Below, one piece after another: positions 28,141 through 38,105 of a stretch of 64,000 nt of DNA. Numbering within the stretch: position 1 is the first letter of the stretch; each line of letters begins with the position of its first letter. The position numbers and the translations under genes are program-made. The stretch comes from Penelope pileata (taxonomy: Eukaryota; Chordata; Aves; Galliformes; Cracidae), in NCBI GenBank assembly GCA_013396635.1, contig WBMW01005650.1, forward strand, positions 4,295,647-4,359,646, in the 5' to 3' direction. The notes below the pieces were generated by a model. That model saw nothing but the letters and a program-made list of their open reading frames with translations. It searched no databases and was not told the DNA's origin.

Positions 28141-28172
28141 AGTCTTTATCTAGAAAAGTCTTTATCTAGAAA
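28141..28172. repeat. Perfect 16-bp tandem duplication
   Basis: AGTCTTTATCTAGAAA occurs twice head to tail (28141-28156 and 28157-28172) with no differences, which suggests a recent slippage duplication. Confidence 0.95.
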
Positions 28173-28813
28173 AAGAAAGGTTTCAAATACGGTCTAGGCT
28201 ATGTGACTCTGAGAATATGAAAATGTACGGGGCTCTAGGATCAGAATTGCTAAATTCTAATTCTGCCAGTACTACTATTTCATTGGCTGTGGGAGTTTAG
28301 CACACTGATAAAGATGCTGAAAATTACTAGGTCTTGTACATGAGGAGACTGTAGTATTTGCGGGATTTTTTTTTACTGTGAGTGACTAGTGATGGCTTTA
28401 GTGTCTTGATCCACCCATAAAAATGGAGGATTCTCTAGTCTTTCCTAAGAACAATGCTGTGAGGCTTGCTATTTATTATAGTCTTGTGGAATATCAACTA
28501 ACAGAAACTGGTAGCACAATCTAATGCCTGTGGAATCTCATCTAAGAGAAGCTTTTAAGGCAAAATGCTACAACCTACAATGAAAGAATTACAGACTATT
28601 TATTTGTAATTACCATCAAAATTGCTGTTTGTTGGAGTCCTCTTTCATGTGAATTTTTGAGTAGGTTGTTTTGCAAAAACATAAAGTGCATTGATTTCCA
28701 CTGCTATGCTTGCGAATATCGTAATTTTCGTATGTCTTTTAAACATTAGACTATGTATTACTGCTGCTTAAAATTTACCATCTTCTTTGGAGCTACTGAT
28801 GTCTTGTAATGCA

Positions 28814-28909
28814 ATTATCTTAAGACAAGATGATCCTTTGGTGAGATTATCCCCTAAAAAGATTATCTTCAGACACAGTCATCCTCTGATAAGATTATCT
28901 GGAGAGATG
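28814..28909. repeat. Two-copy imperfect 48-bp tandem duplication
   Basis: Copy 1 starts ATTATCTTAAGACAAGATGA at 28814 and copy 2 starts ATTATCTTCAGACACAGTCA at 28862. Both continue with ATCCT, a purine-rich step and GATTATC. The period is about 48 bp. The repeats carry GATA-type motifs, described separately. Confidence 0.75.
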
Positions 28910-28919
28910 ATGTTGATAA
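28815..28919. promoter_or_regulatory. Cluster of five GATA-factor motifs (candidate regulatory element)
   Basis: Matches to WGATAR on either strand occur at 28815-28820, 28863-28868, 28887-28892, 28895-28900 and 28914-28919. That is five sites in about 105 bp, partly multiplied by the 48-bp duplication. GATA factors bind such sites. Whether this block is bound or active cannot be told from sequence, and short AT-rich motifs occur often by chance here. Confidence 0.3.
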
Positions 28920-29812
28920 TTAGCTAGAGATGTGGAAGACTGATCTAGAAAATGTATCAAGAAGAGTGCAAACTAGACTGAGCATTTCATTTACAGTCAA
29001 CTCTGTATGAGACTATGCAGTTTATTAACCTGTTTATGTCTATACAAGGCTTCAAACTGACTTTCAGAGGTAGGGGAAAAAAAGCATGATGAGAAAAAAC
29101 TCGTGAGCATTTTTTTGGACATTCATGAACTGAACAATTCTGCTTTATTCAGTCAATTTAGCATTCATCGCAGGATCTCATTTAAGAAATATCAATGCTT
29201 TCACTGAAATAGATTAAAAACTATTGTATTTGTTTGATGGCAAATGGATACTATTTAGCTTGAAATAGATTGTACACACCTGGAACCTGAAACAATGGAT
29301 TATTTTTGTCTAACAATTGCTACTCATCTGTTTCCAGTTGCAGAAACAGTGCCATATTAGGTGTTTTCTCTTAACGGTAGGAAGATGTAAACTTCCCTTT
29401 GTATGTTTGCATACCAAATACATTGATTCTTAATAGTACGTGAAGATTGGTAACATCAGTGTCTTAATACAGTATCCTCATACAGAGAGTAAAGAGTCAA
29501 AGATTTTACTGTTTCTGAAGAAAGAATGTTAGAAAACATACTAGTTTATTATCAATTCTTGAAGCCTCTGCAAAGTTGAAGTAAATAGCGTTGTTGCTGC
29601 CAAGAAGCTGTAAGCTTTAGATGAGAGTTAATGTGTTGAAGACTGTCCAGATATGAAATGATCATAAGGACGTAGGTCTGGAGGCTTTAGCTATGCTGAT
29701 GCGTTGAAGAATATGAAGTTAAGAAGCCAAACTTTGAGCTGACCCTAAATACTCACAGGCAACACTTATGTAAACAAACACCATGATTTTTTTCATATGC
29801 ATCATATGAGTC

Positions 29813-29828
29813 TGTGTGTGTGTGTGTG
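29813..29828. repeat. (TG)8 microsatellite
   Basis: Eight uninterrupted TG dinucleotides, followed by G and a T-rich stretch. Potentially length-polymorphic. Confidence 0.95.
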
Positions 29829-29962
29829 GTTTTTTGCTTTATTGTTGATTAAGCTAAAAGTGGTTGTTGCAGTTGGAGGTAAGTGTATTAAAGGGCTATA
29901 AAACTGAATATGTTTTTACATCTATCAAGATCGTCCCAAATCAGCAGTTAGTTCCTTGACTA

Positions 29963-30018
29963 TTATTTCCAGCTACAACAGTTACCAATTAACTCCAAGT
30001 TATTTCCAACCACAACAG
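29963..30018. repeat. 19-bp direct repeat at the left edge of the mariner copy
   Basis: TTATTTCCAGCTACAACAG (29963-29981) and TTATTTCCAACCACAACAG (30000-30018) are 17/19 identical with an 18-bp spacer. They lie where the missing left terminus of the transposon is expected, so they may record a local rearrangement. Confidence 0.8.
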
Positions 30019-30037
30019 ATAAAAAAGTGCAATAACG

Positions 30038-30403
30038 TTATTTGATAGAGCAGATTCTCAGCTGCAAAGCACTCTTTTTCAACATGGTCACCACCATTAG
30101 CTGTGCGTTTTTGCTGGTGATGAACAAGGGCCTGCATGCTGCGCTCGTGAAAATCTGCACCAGTGGAGGCGATGCACTGTCACCACTGCTGAAATGCATC
30201 ACCCACTGCTTCACTGTGCTCACATCCACTGTTTGGTCTCCACAAATGTTCAGCAAACATTGATGAATGTCAGTGGCTGCATTTTTTTCCACATGGAGGA
30301 ATTCAATTCCACACGTTTGCTTCATCCACACTTCTGTATGAGATGCTGGTTTGNACACTTCCGTATGAGATGCTGGTTTGTCAGACTGGCCCTCTGCTAC
30401 CAT
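30038..30403 (-). pseudogene. Mariner transposase remnant, catalytic core deleted
   Basis: This is a 121-codon open frame on the minus strand inside the transposon. Residues from about 30 to 70 carry the mariner N-terminal DNA-binding signature: an IEFLHVEKNAATDIHQ-like stretch, then GDQTVDVSTVKQWV, then FSSGDS. After FSSGDS the reading frame leaves transposase homology. The DNA itself continues with sequence that, read in another frame, gives the mariner C-terminus (GADFHERSMQALVH ... ANGGDHVEKECF ... AENLLYQ). The junction lies at about 30169-30178, so the middle, including the DDD catalytic triad region, is absent and the two ends are out of frame. A duplicated KPASHTEV segment near the N-terminus comes from the repeat flanking an undetermined base at 30354. 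It is non-functional. Confidence 0.8.
30328..30380. repeat. 26-bp direct duplication flanking a single N
   Basis: Two copies of a 26-bp unit (30328-30353 and 30355-30380) differ at one position and are separated by the only ambiguous base I noticed in the window, N at 30354. The 27-bp step keeps the transposase remnant in frame and doubles the KPASHTEV peptide. It could be a real slippage event or a sequencing or assembly join. Confidence 0.9.
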
Positions 30404-30504
30404 CTGTCACACAGTAACAAAATGAAATGGAATATGGGTGGGAAGGTTCAACCTCTACTGCTATACCACCTCTGATGTTGTGGGCCAACATAATAAAATG
30501 GGAT

Positions 30505-30530
30505 GCATTACTTTCGGAGCAACCCTCATA
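30505..30530 (-). repeat. Mariner terminal inverted repeat (5' end of the element)
   Basis: Read on the minus strand from 30530, the sequence starts TATGAGGGTTGCTCCGAAAG and continues through TAATGCATCC. This is the type of terminus found on bird mariner elements, including the TA target dinucleotide at 30529-30530. No matching inverted copy was found on the left side of the element. Confidence 0.75.
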
Positions 30531-31001
30531 GTATTAGCAATGTTCAGAATGCCAAAGCATCAGGAAATGAAGAAATCAGTCTTTGTCTTCCAGAGTTAGG
30601 AAGGATGTTGGAATGTGTTGGGAATGGTGGGTTCATTTTTATCCTTTCTTTCTGTGTCAGATTGTAAAGACAGGTCATCTTGGTCAGCTAGCTTTGGAAT
30701 AGCTGGGAGGAAGACTTATAGATATACCCCTGAGCAATGCCTTACCAACTGCTTGTTAAATCACAGAGACATCGTATATGTGACAAATATTCTCTCACTA
30801 TACAGTCTTCACTCAAAAGAAATCTGGAGCAAAAAACCTTAAAGCATGAAATAGTCTTGAAACAACTCCAGTGGGTAAGTTTGCTAGCTAGGATTTGCCT
30901 ACAGATTTTGCACAGACAAGAGCACAACTCTTTTGATAGTTCTGTTTATGGTATTCTTAGTCTGACATACGTCATTTTGTATTACATTCTTCATTTAAAT
31001 T

Positions 31002-31022
31002 AAAAAAAAAAAAAGAAAAAAA
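31002..31022. repeat. A-rich tract (A13 G A7)
   Basis: Interrupted homopolymer, followed by further AAAG-like units. Confidence 0.95.
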
Positions 31023-31689
31023 GAAATATTGTAAGCAATCTATAGACATTGAATATTTCTTGATCACACAGCCTTCTCTGAAAAAGACTCGGTAAAATCA
31101 TCACAATAAGAATGTATTCCCCTTTTATTCCGAGATGAGCTTATGTCTCTGCATTAATTTCTTTTCTTCTATTCCACAGATAATTAATAGAAGATACTGG
31201 GAAGTACTTAACTTTACTTCAACCTATTTGAAGTTTATTACCCCTGTGACTCATACATCACAATCACCAAAAATGGATAAATTGTAAAATCTACAATACT
31301 AAATCTTCATTTCAAGGACTACTACTCCCAAATCTCCTAGCAGTACATTTTTAGACTGCCCTTTCTAATAACTTAGTTTCCCACTGAGTAAAAAGCTTTT
31401 AGTACATTGAAAATGGAGCAGTGTTATTCTTAGCTATTTGATTCTCAAACTTCCAGTTCTGCTGTGGTTCAAGTGGCAGCTCCTTCACATACTCATTCAG
31501 CAAACCATTTTTACAACATTAATGTAAAACACTTCGAGATGTCATAATTTCCTCAAATTGTCATTTGATTGATGGGATAGAAATATATTTGACTACGTCT
31601 AAATTTCTATATGTCTTAAACATTAAATAAGACATTTTGAAAATGGCACTAAACTCTGAAGGCTCAAACTCTTTGCCACTAATTTAAGT

Positions 31690-31845
31690 TTAATAAAATC
31701 TGCTAACATTTTCCTGCATTGTAGTGATGCTTATAATGCCCACATGCAAATTGCTTATTTGATTTTAAAGAAGAAATAATGCGGCATTTTCCATGCCATG
31801 TTAGTTAGGCATCTGTCAGAAGTTACTGAAAAGGTAGAAATATGA
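31690..31845. promoter_or_regulatory. Candidate regulatory block with POU octamer
   Basis: A perfect octamer motif ATGCAAAT (31744-31751) sits inside repeat-free sequence with further words of the kind seen in conserved elements (CCCACATGCAAATTGC, GAAATAATGCGGC, TTCCATGCCATGTTAG). Octamers bind POU-domain factors. Function is not demonstrable from sequence alone. Confidence 0.25.
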
Positions 31846-32027
31846 CTGAATTTTTACATTAAAAGCAAGGAATGAAGATAATTTTGAATGAAAGGAAATT
31901 TGATCATAGCACAAGATGAGAAAAACATTATTTGAATGCGAGAGAGCAAAGCTTTGGAAATGGCTAAGTGAATTTTAAATTACTAAGTAGACAGAAGGTT
32001 AACCTGTATATAGCACACTTTTTGTCA

Positions 32028-32100
32028 ATTCATAGATTTTAAGGCCTGAAGAGACAACAGTGATCATTAGTTCAGTCTCAACTCAGTGCTTTTTACGTAA
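32028..32100 (-). mobile_element. Ancient CR1-type LINE 3' tail
   Basis: The plus strand reads ATTCATAGATTTTAAGGCCTG, then GTGATCATTAGTTCAGTCTC. This resembles the reverse complement of old CR1 3' tails that I recall being widespread in turtles and crocodilians and present as relics in birds (TCATAGATT...AAGGCCAGAAGGGACC...GTGATCAT pattern). It is strongly diverged and no coding part remains. The element therefore lies on the minus strand. Confidence 0.65.
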
Positions 32101-32797
32101 TATATACAAATTCCCCCGTTTTATGGGGAAAATGTTTCTTTTAGAAAACTACCTAATCTTTATTTTCATATGAAACCAATGGCTGGAATTCTAAGTAGGT
32201 ACTCAAAAAGAACACAGAGAATGTACGTGAGATATATGATGAGAAATAACTGACTTCACGACCCAATTCATTTGAATACTACTTGTAACGTTTGTACTTC
32301 AGTGCTGTTTGTAGGCTTATAGCTAGTCCCTGCAAGTGTGTGTCATGTGAGCAAGTGACTCAAATATTTTCTGTATATCACAGTTCAATATTTCTTGCTC
32401 TATAATGCATTCACTCCAAGCTACAGGCATTTAGGCAATATATTGCTAAGTGTATGTTTTCAGTAGTTGCAGAAGGCTCTTCAACACCACCTCTGCTTGC
32501 ACCAGCTTAATTTAAGAAAGTCTGTGAGATTAGAGCTGGAATCATGATAATGAGGTAATGAAGAAACTACAGCTAATTAATCTATTGTCATTCAGAAGCT
32601 TTTCTGAGCATAGGTTTAAATAGCTGTTACTTCTGGCCATCTTCGAGTTATGCAATCTGTTTCATATGAGCAATTGTGTCATAAGAAAATACATGTACTG
32701 TATACTAGTACAAAGCGAAACACATTCAGAACCGATGACTTATGGCTAGCTCACTATTAACAAAATAGTTCGTGAATAATTGTGACATAGTTATAGT

Positions 32798-32826
32798 AAA
32801 CAAACAAACAACAACAACAAACCAAA
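32798..32826. repeat. Compound (CAAA)n/(CAA)n simple repeat
   Basis: AAACAAACAAACAACAACAA followed by CAAACC: tetranucleotide units pass into trinucleotide units. Confidence 0.9.
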
Positions 32827-33095
32827 CAACCTTACACTTTTAACAATATTTCTCCAATAGCTTCTTGCATTTTCCATGTAACGTTCGCACTTGCATCACT
32901 TTTCTTCAAGGGGATATATCCCTTTCAGGTAAAAAATGAGATAAAAAAATACAGTTGTCTAGTTTCCACAAGTTCCTTCTGGACTGTGTTACATTAGTTC
33001 TAGAATTAGATACACATTTACAGAGTCTACATCCCACACAGACATTTCTCCCACTATGTAAAATGGGAAATCTCTTAAGTACCTGTTTATGTTCT

Positions 33096-33118
33096 AAAAA
33101 AAAAAAATAATAAAAAAA
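33096..33118. repeat. A12 tract followed by AAT-like interruption
   Basis: Twelve A residues, then TAATAAAAAAAT. Simple sequence only. Confidence 0.9.
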
Positions 33119-35202
33119 TCCTATTTATTGTGTGAATATTCTTAAGGGAATTAAAAAGAAAGGAATAGTGGCAACCGACCATTCTGAAAAGATCTCCAGA
33201 CTTCTGAATCACAGTATATTATTATAGTCAATATTTTATAGTAAGTACAGAATTCATGTTGAGAGGTTTTTCACTGAACCTCCCTGCTCTCACTAATGCA
33301 TAATTCATAAGAAATTATTTACACGATGACGTTTCTTCTGAGATTATATCATCCCAAAACTGGGCTTCTTTAATATAAGTAAATAAATGAGGAAGAACTC
33401 TGCACAAAACTGATTTCCAATATTTTGTAAAATTTTTACTTGGAAAGTGAACTTTATTGTTCTTCTCCTCCTTTTGTTTCATTAGAATTATCATTTCAAT
33501 TCTGTTCTAACTCAAAACAGCTTACCAGAAAAACAGCAAATGAGGCCTGACTGTTGTCCCTGGGGAATACAAGTTTGTGAAAGCAGTTTAAGATTTTAGT
33601 CTTGTAAGTGTTGAGCCATACCTTGCTGCACTAGTACTTTTGACTGGTTTTATTCCTGGATCAAAGTACTGCTCAACATGCACAAATGTCCAGGGACTGT
33701 TTATATAAAGATCAAAGATATACATAAGCAGGGCAAACTTATTAAGTGTAATTGCATCAGGGTTTACAGTTTACAAAGGCCCAGGAGGCAAATTCTGAAG
33801 ATCCGGAAAGGCAGCCTCAGCACTCATGGCCATGTGTTGCATTGTTTGCACTAGGACCAGTGCCAGTTATTCTAAGCTGTGACATGTAAACACAAGTGAA
33901 AGCAAGAATCTCAATCTTTGGAGTATTTCTCTCCTTTAATGCTGGCCTGTTGAATTGTTTATAGATAATCTCAGTGTTTCCAGTGTACCGATATTATGTA
34001 CTGAAAAGCAGTCTACGTTCCAATTAATTTTTTAAATCATTCTTTTAGTATACATGCAGTAGTTACTTGGTGCCAAAAAACCTTTCCTTTGAATTTTGTT
34101 TAAAGTTTTCCTTTGCTAATTTATTACCAGTCTTCCCCTGGTAGGATTTATTTCATGAGAAAGAGGAATTTCCCTCTGAGTTGAAAACATGTTGTCCACT
34201 CAGAAGCAGTTCTCACTGCATGTCACGGCAGGGAGAGGAGAACTTGTTTGGAACTTGCTTGGAAGCGTGTGATCCATGCAGAGAGCCTCATCAGAAACTG
34301 AGAGAGCTTCAAGTTCCACTGGACTCTGGGAAAACCTCGGTCCTGGGTTAGTTTAAATGTACTTTAAATAACACTAATTCTGCAAGAAAAGCATACTGTC
34401 AAATATGAAATTTATTATTGTCCAGTCTTTTCAATTAGAAGTAAAATCCAGGTATTCTTTCCCAATTTTTTTTCCCCTTAAAGTGCAATGTTTTCATACA
34501 GCAAGCAATATGCCAGAGGAAATGAAATCACTGTTTTCACCCATATCTGATTGTTTTTTATTGTCAATCATTCTCTAGCATTTTTAAGCAGTTTTTCACT
34601 TTAAAAATAATCTCCAGTAGACAGATAAACTGTCTAAAAAGAAATCACTTTTGTCAATCACCATGTCGAGTTTCCAGAAAATCTTCTTTGTGTGACACTG
34701 TTCTCATACTAAGAGTTGAAAATACAAACTTGAGTGAAGAAAGGGAATCTTTCCCTGGATTTAATGGAAAAAAAATATTTTCGGGACTTGATGCTCATAC
34801 TTGTGGTATCAGGATTCTTCTACAATGCTGAATGTTTCAGCCAATGTGGGAGAAAAATACAAGGTCAACAGGAAGATATCTTACCTCAAGGCTTTCCAAG
34901 GAAATAAACAGTTTCTGTGTTTCCTTTCCAAGTTCTCGGAGCATTTAATCTAGGGTGGAATGGCAGAGTAGTGATGAGACATTAAGAAGTTTTTATAATT
35001 CAATCTAGGACCTAGAGAAAGGAGAAAGCATAAATAGAGGCAAAAAAAGCTTAGCTCATTTTGTGATTTTCCACATCAAACTGTTACTCCAAGTTAATTT
35101 CACGGAGATAAGAGGCAACAGAAATGTTATTAGAAATAAATAAACAGAAACTTGTAATTTATTGTTTTCTGTGACTCCCAACTCTGACATTCTTTAAAAA
35201 TG

Positions 35203-35216
35203 TATATATATATATA
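35203..35216. repeat. (TA)7 microsatellite
   Basis: Short uninterrupted TA dinucleotide run in AT-rich sequence. Confidence 0.9.
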
Positions 35217-37649
35217 AAACTATGAAGTAATATAAATGACATTCTGGAAAAGGAATGTTTTTTAAATAAAGTATGGGAATGTTTTATATCTTTCTTATAC
35301 ATTATATTAAAAAAAAATGCATGTTTGAGAGCAGATCGTGTGTTATGAGAAGTGACCAAACATCTCGTTTCCCCAGAGACAATTTTAAAGCAAGTAATGG
35401 GAACATTTGAATCCTTGTCCTTATCCTTTCCTCTACTAGCTGTGATGGAGAAGTCAATTAAAAACAGATTTTACAAAATATTGTGGCCTGAGTAGAACAG
35501 CAATGGTGGATGGTTATGGGTTCTAACTTGGCAGTACTCAACCTATGATAAAAGGAAGAATGTCAAATAGAAAAAGTACATTATGAGAAGTTAGAAGAGA
35601 ATTTATGGATGCAGTAAGAGATAGATAGTAAGAGAACAGTGGTAGTAAGTCCCCATTTGCTATACTATTTTGCTCTCTTTGTGGCAGGAAAAGATGTGTA
35701 TGAGTTTCCTGGTTTTCTATCTTCAATGTAATGTGAAGTGATAGTCCTAGAGGCAAAAAACCCTAAGAACTAATGAACTCCAGATTAGGGAAAAGCCTAA
35801 AGCTGGATATAAGCTTGTAGAGAGTGAGTCTGAGTTTGCTGTTAGCCTGAGAGCAGAGTGCCTCTCTGTCAGACAGAGGAGGTCATGGGTGAGAAATTCT
35901 CAGCTCGATCAGACCTGATAAGCAGTGTGACGGAAACCAAAATTCTTCTGACATACACATTATATACTCTGCTTAAAGACAAAGCAGGATCAGAAAGCAA
36001 CAGCCAACTAAAAACTTGTTTGTGTGGGCTTTTTATTCCTAAGACAATTCTTCTAATCCGTTCTTTGTATAAAGGGAGTACAGCAGCTTCTTACCAGAAG
36101 CTGTAAATGGAACATGGTAGTTATAAATGTTACTTTTTAAATATTGCTTTTTAAAGATGAAGAGGTATGTATTGAATTAGTGGCACATGTAGGTATTCAG
36201 ATTCCTTCCAATTTGCTATTCTGTCACTGTGCAAGTGAGATTACTACTTCTGGGCTGTCACTGTAAAGCATAATTTCATTCAGTGTTCAGCTCTGACTGA
36301 GTTTAAGAACAAATATGATTTGTTTGTCATCACAGATACATCTACAGTTGAATCATGAATCAACCCTTGGATTTTCAGGAATGTTTGAAGTTTATATTTG
36401 TTTGCTGATAAAAAGATCTAGTCCCTCCTACCACTTACCATTTACAGTTAGCAAAACAGTTGAAGATCCTATATATTTTCCCACCTCTTCTACTGCAGAT
36501 TGTTGTCCAGAACTATGTTTGATATCCCTGCTCTATGCTGATGGTGTTTAGATTTTATCAGTAATCAGGCTTATTAAATCAGCACATTAAGCCCCATTAT
36601 TCCCTTTATAAACAATTGAACAATTTTAATATGTAAGTTCTGGATACATGTCCATATTCCTTGACTTCTCAGTAGCAGTAGTATAGGATGAAATGATGCT
36701 GAGAATTCCTCTTCAAAAAGCATGGGAGAAACAATTATTTAGATTGGTTTAGTTCATAATAATGTTTGAAATTCTGGTGGAAAAAGACTTCATAGTTAAA
36801 AATAGCGTATGATAAGTTAGAAATTCAAATATTTGCATCAGAACTTCGGCCTACATTTCATCTGGAAAGAAAAGGTTAGCTAACTGAAGCAACTGGACAA
36901 CTGGATGTGACTAGGGCCATCTTTATAGGCTTCAAATGTCTCTTGGGAACATCTAAAATTGTGAACTGCAAGTGTAGTAGCTGGATTTAGACACTTCGGA
37001 GATTTTTTTTTGGTGGGAAAAAGCCTAAGAAATGAGAAAACTTTCATAAAAAGGAAGGGAATGTCATTATTAAATCAATTAAAGTGTTTTGTTGGATGCA
37101 TATATAAAGCATAGTGGAACCTGTCCTAGGTATGACTGTAGCATTAAGAAACCTACTGATAGGTAGAAAGTTCCTTTTTGTCAGGATGAAGGAGATAAAA
37201 AAGGAAAGAATATTCGCTCATGCGTTTCAGACTTTTTTTTGAAGATATGTCCCAGATAATACAAAATAAGCTGATATGGCCTGATCTGGGAGCCTGACAT
37301 TTGAATTTGGATCCAAATCTGAATCTGAACCTTTCAAAGTATAGAGGGAACTATCTGGACTGAACTTCTACTTTGTGAACAATACACAGTGAACGCTGAC
37401 AAAAATGAGGAGGGAGGGAAGGAAAAAGATTTTGCTTTTTCTGAGTTGGAGGAAGTATACAGAGCTCTTTCTTTCTGTATTACTGATGTCCACAATTACT
37501 GAGGTAGTGACATTTTTTTTCTGAATGACACAATACATATGTGTGTGATGTTTTACCACTACTACTTTCAAAACTGTTGAAATTGGCTTAACAGAAAGTG
37601 CTACGAACGAAAACCCTAGACAGGACATTATGGAGACCTCTCTCTTGGA

Positions 37650-37838
37650 GAGGAGTGGCAAGCATTGAGCAGGCTGCCCAGGGGAGTTGTGGAGTCCCCA
37701 TTCCTGGAGGTATTTAGGAGTTGTGTGAATGTGACACTAAGAGACGTGGTATAGTGATGGGACTCAGTATGTCACGATAATGGTTGGACTTGGTTATCCT
37801 GTAGGTGTTTCTAGATGATCCTTTGATTGTATGATTCT
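37650..37838 (+). mobile_element. CR1 LINE, 5'-truncated 3' end
   Basis: The sequence follows the terminal part of avian CR1 elements. In order it has a GCAGGCTGCCCAGGGGAG-like stretch near 37669, a GTGGAGTCCCCATTCCTGGA stretch, a GTGTGAATGTGACACTAAGAG-like stretch, GGTTGGACTTGG, and a degenerate tail of ATTCTATG-type octamers ending at TGTATGATTCTTA near 37838. CR1 is a non-LTR retrotransposon whose copies are usually severely 5'-truncated, and this roughly 190-bp copy fits that. It contains no reverse-transcriptase sequence. Divergence from the consensus as I recall it is visible but moderate. Confidence 0.85.
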
Positions 37839-37999
37839 TAAGAAATAAATATAAGGAAAGAATAATGAGAAGGATGCGATACAGTGAAGGGCATTTCTGA
37901 GGGCAAGAATAATACGACCTTAATATTAATTCATTGTGTATATTTTCATTTCTTTTACTTAGCCTTTCAATTAAGATTTAGTAATGTTCTGAGTACGAC

Positions 38000-38029
38000 T
38001 TTATGTATGGTTCAAATTTATGTATGGTT
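38000..38029. repeat. 13-bp direct repeat, period 17
   Basis: TTTATGTATGGTT at 38000-38012 recurs at 38017-38029 after four bases. Confidence 0.9.
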
Positions 38030-38089
38030 AACAAATTTTGACAGACACCATGAAATCTATATTTATTTTTTTAATATCTTTTATAAATG

Positions 38090-38105
38090 AAAAAAAAAAA
38101 AAAAA
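38090..38105. repeat. A16 homopolymer
   Basis: Sixteen A residues after TTTATAAATG, in a region with no recognised transcript. Confidence 0.95.

Larger units (their letters stand above)
22681..28813. other. Non-coding apart from the candidate element at 25.4-25.8 kb
   Basis: Open frames up to 122 codons (26113-26481 minus) and 116 codons (27354-27704 minus) show no family resemblance and overlap frames on the other strand or in other phases. No repeat family was named here beyond the 16-bp duplication. Confidence 0.5.
30000..30530 (-). mobile_element. Internally deleted mariner-family (Galluhop-like) DNA transposon
   Basis: On the minus strand a mariner-type terminus lies at about 30505-30530. 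It begins with TA followed by a GAGGGTTGCTCCGAAAG-like end, as expected for a Tc1/mariner element inserted at a TA. Inside it is a transposase remnant: an N-terminal helix-turn-helix region joined almost directly to the extreme C-terminal region, with the catalytic core missing. The span is roughly 530 bp, against about 1.2 kb for full-length bird mariners as I recall them. The far terminus near 30000 is not recognisable, so the left boundary is approximate. The copy cannot encode an active transposase. It may belong to a known class of short, internally deleted Galluhop derivatives; comparison with a repeat library would settle this. Confidence 0.85.
30531..37649. other. Non-coding; simple repeats and one ancient CR1 tail
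   Basis: Apart from the CR1 tail at 32.0 kb, the octamer block at 31.7 kb and simple repeats, no gene was recognised. AT-rich unique sequence dominates. Confidence 0.5.

Noticed and set aside
28245..28330. Possible MIR core (TAATTCTGCCAGTACTAC...GGCTGTGGGAGT)
   Set aside because: Too short and too diverged to separate from chance.
30042..30475. Plus-strand open frames of 73 and 93 codons across the transposon
   Set aside because: They are antisense shadows of the minus-strand mariner remnant.
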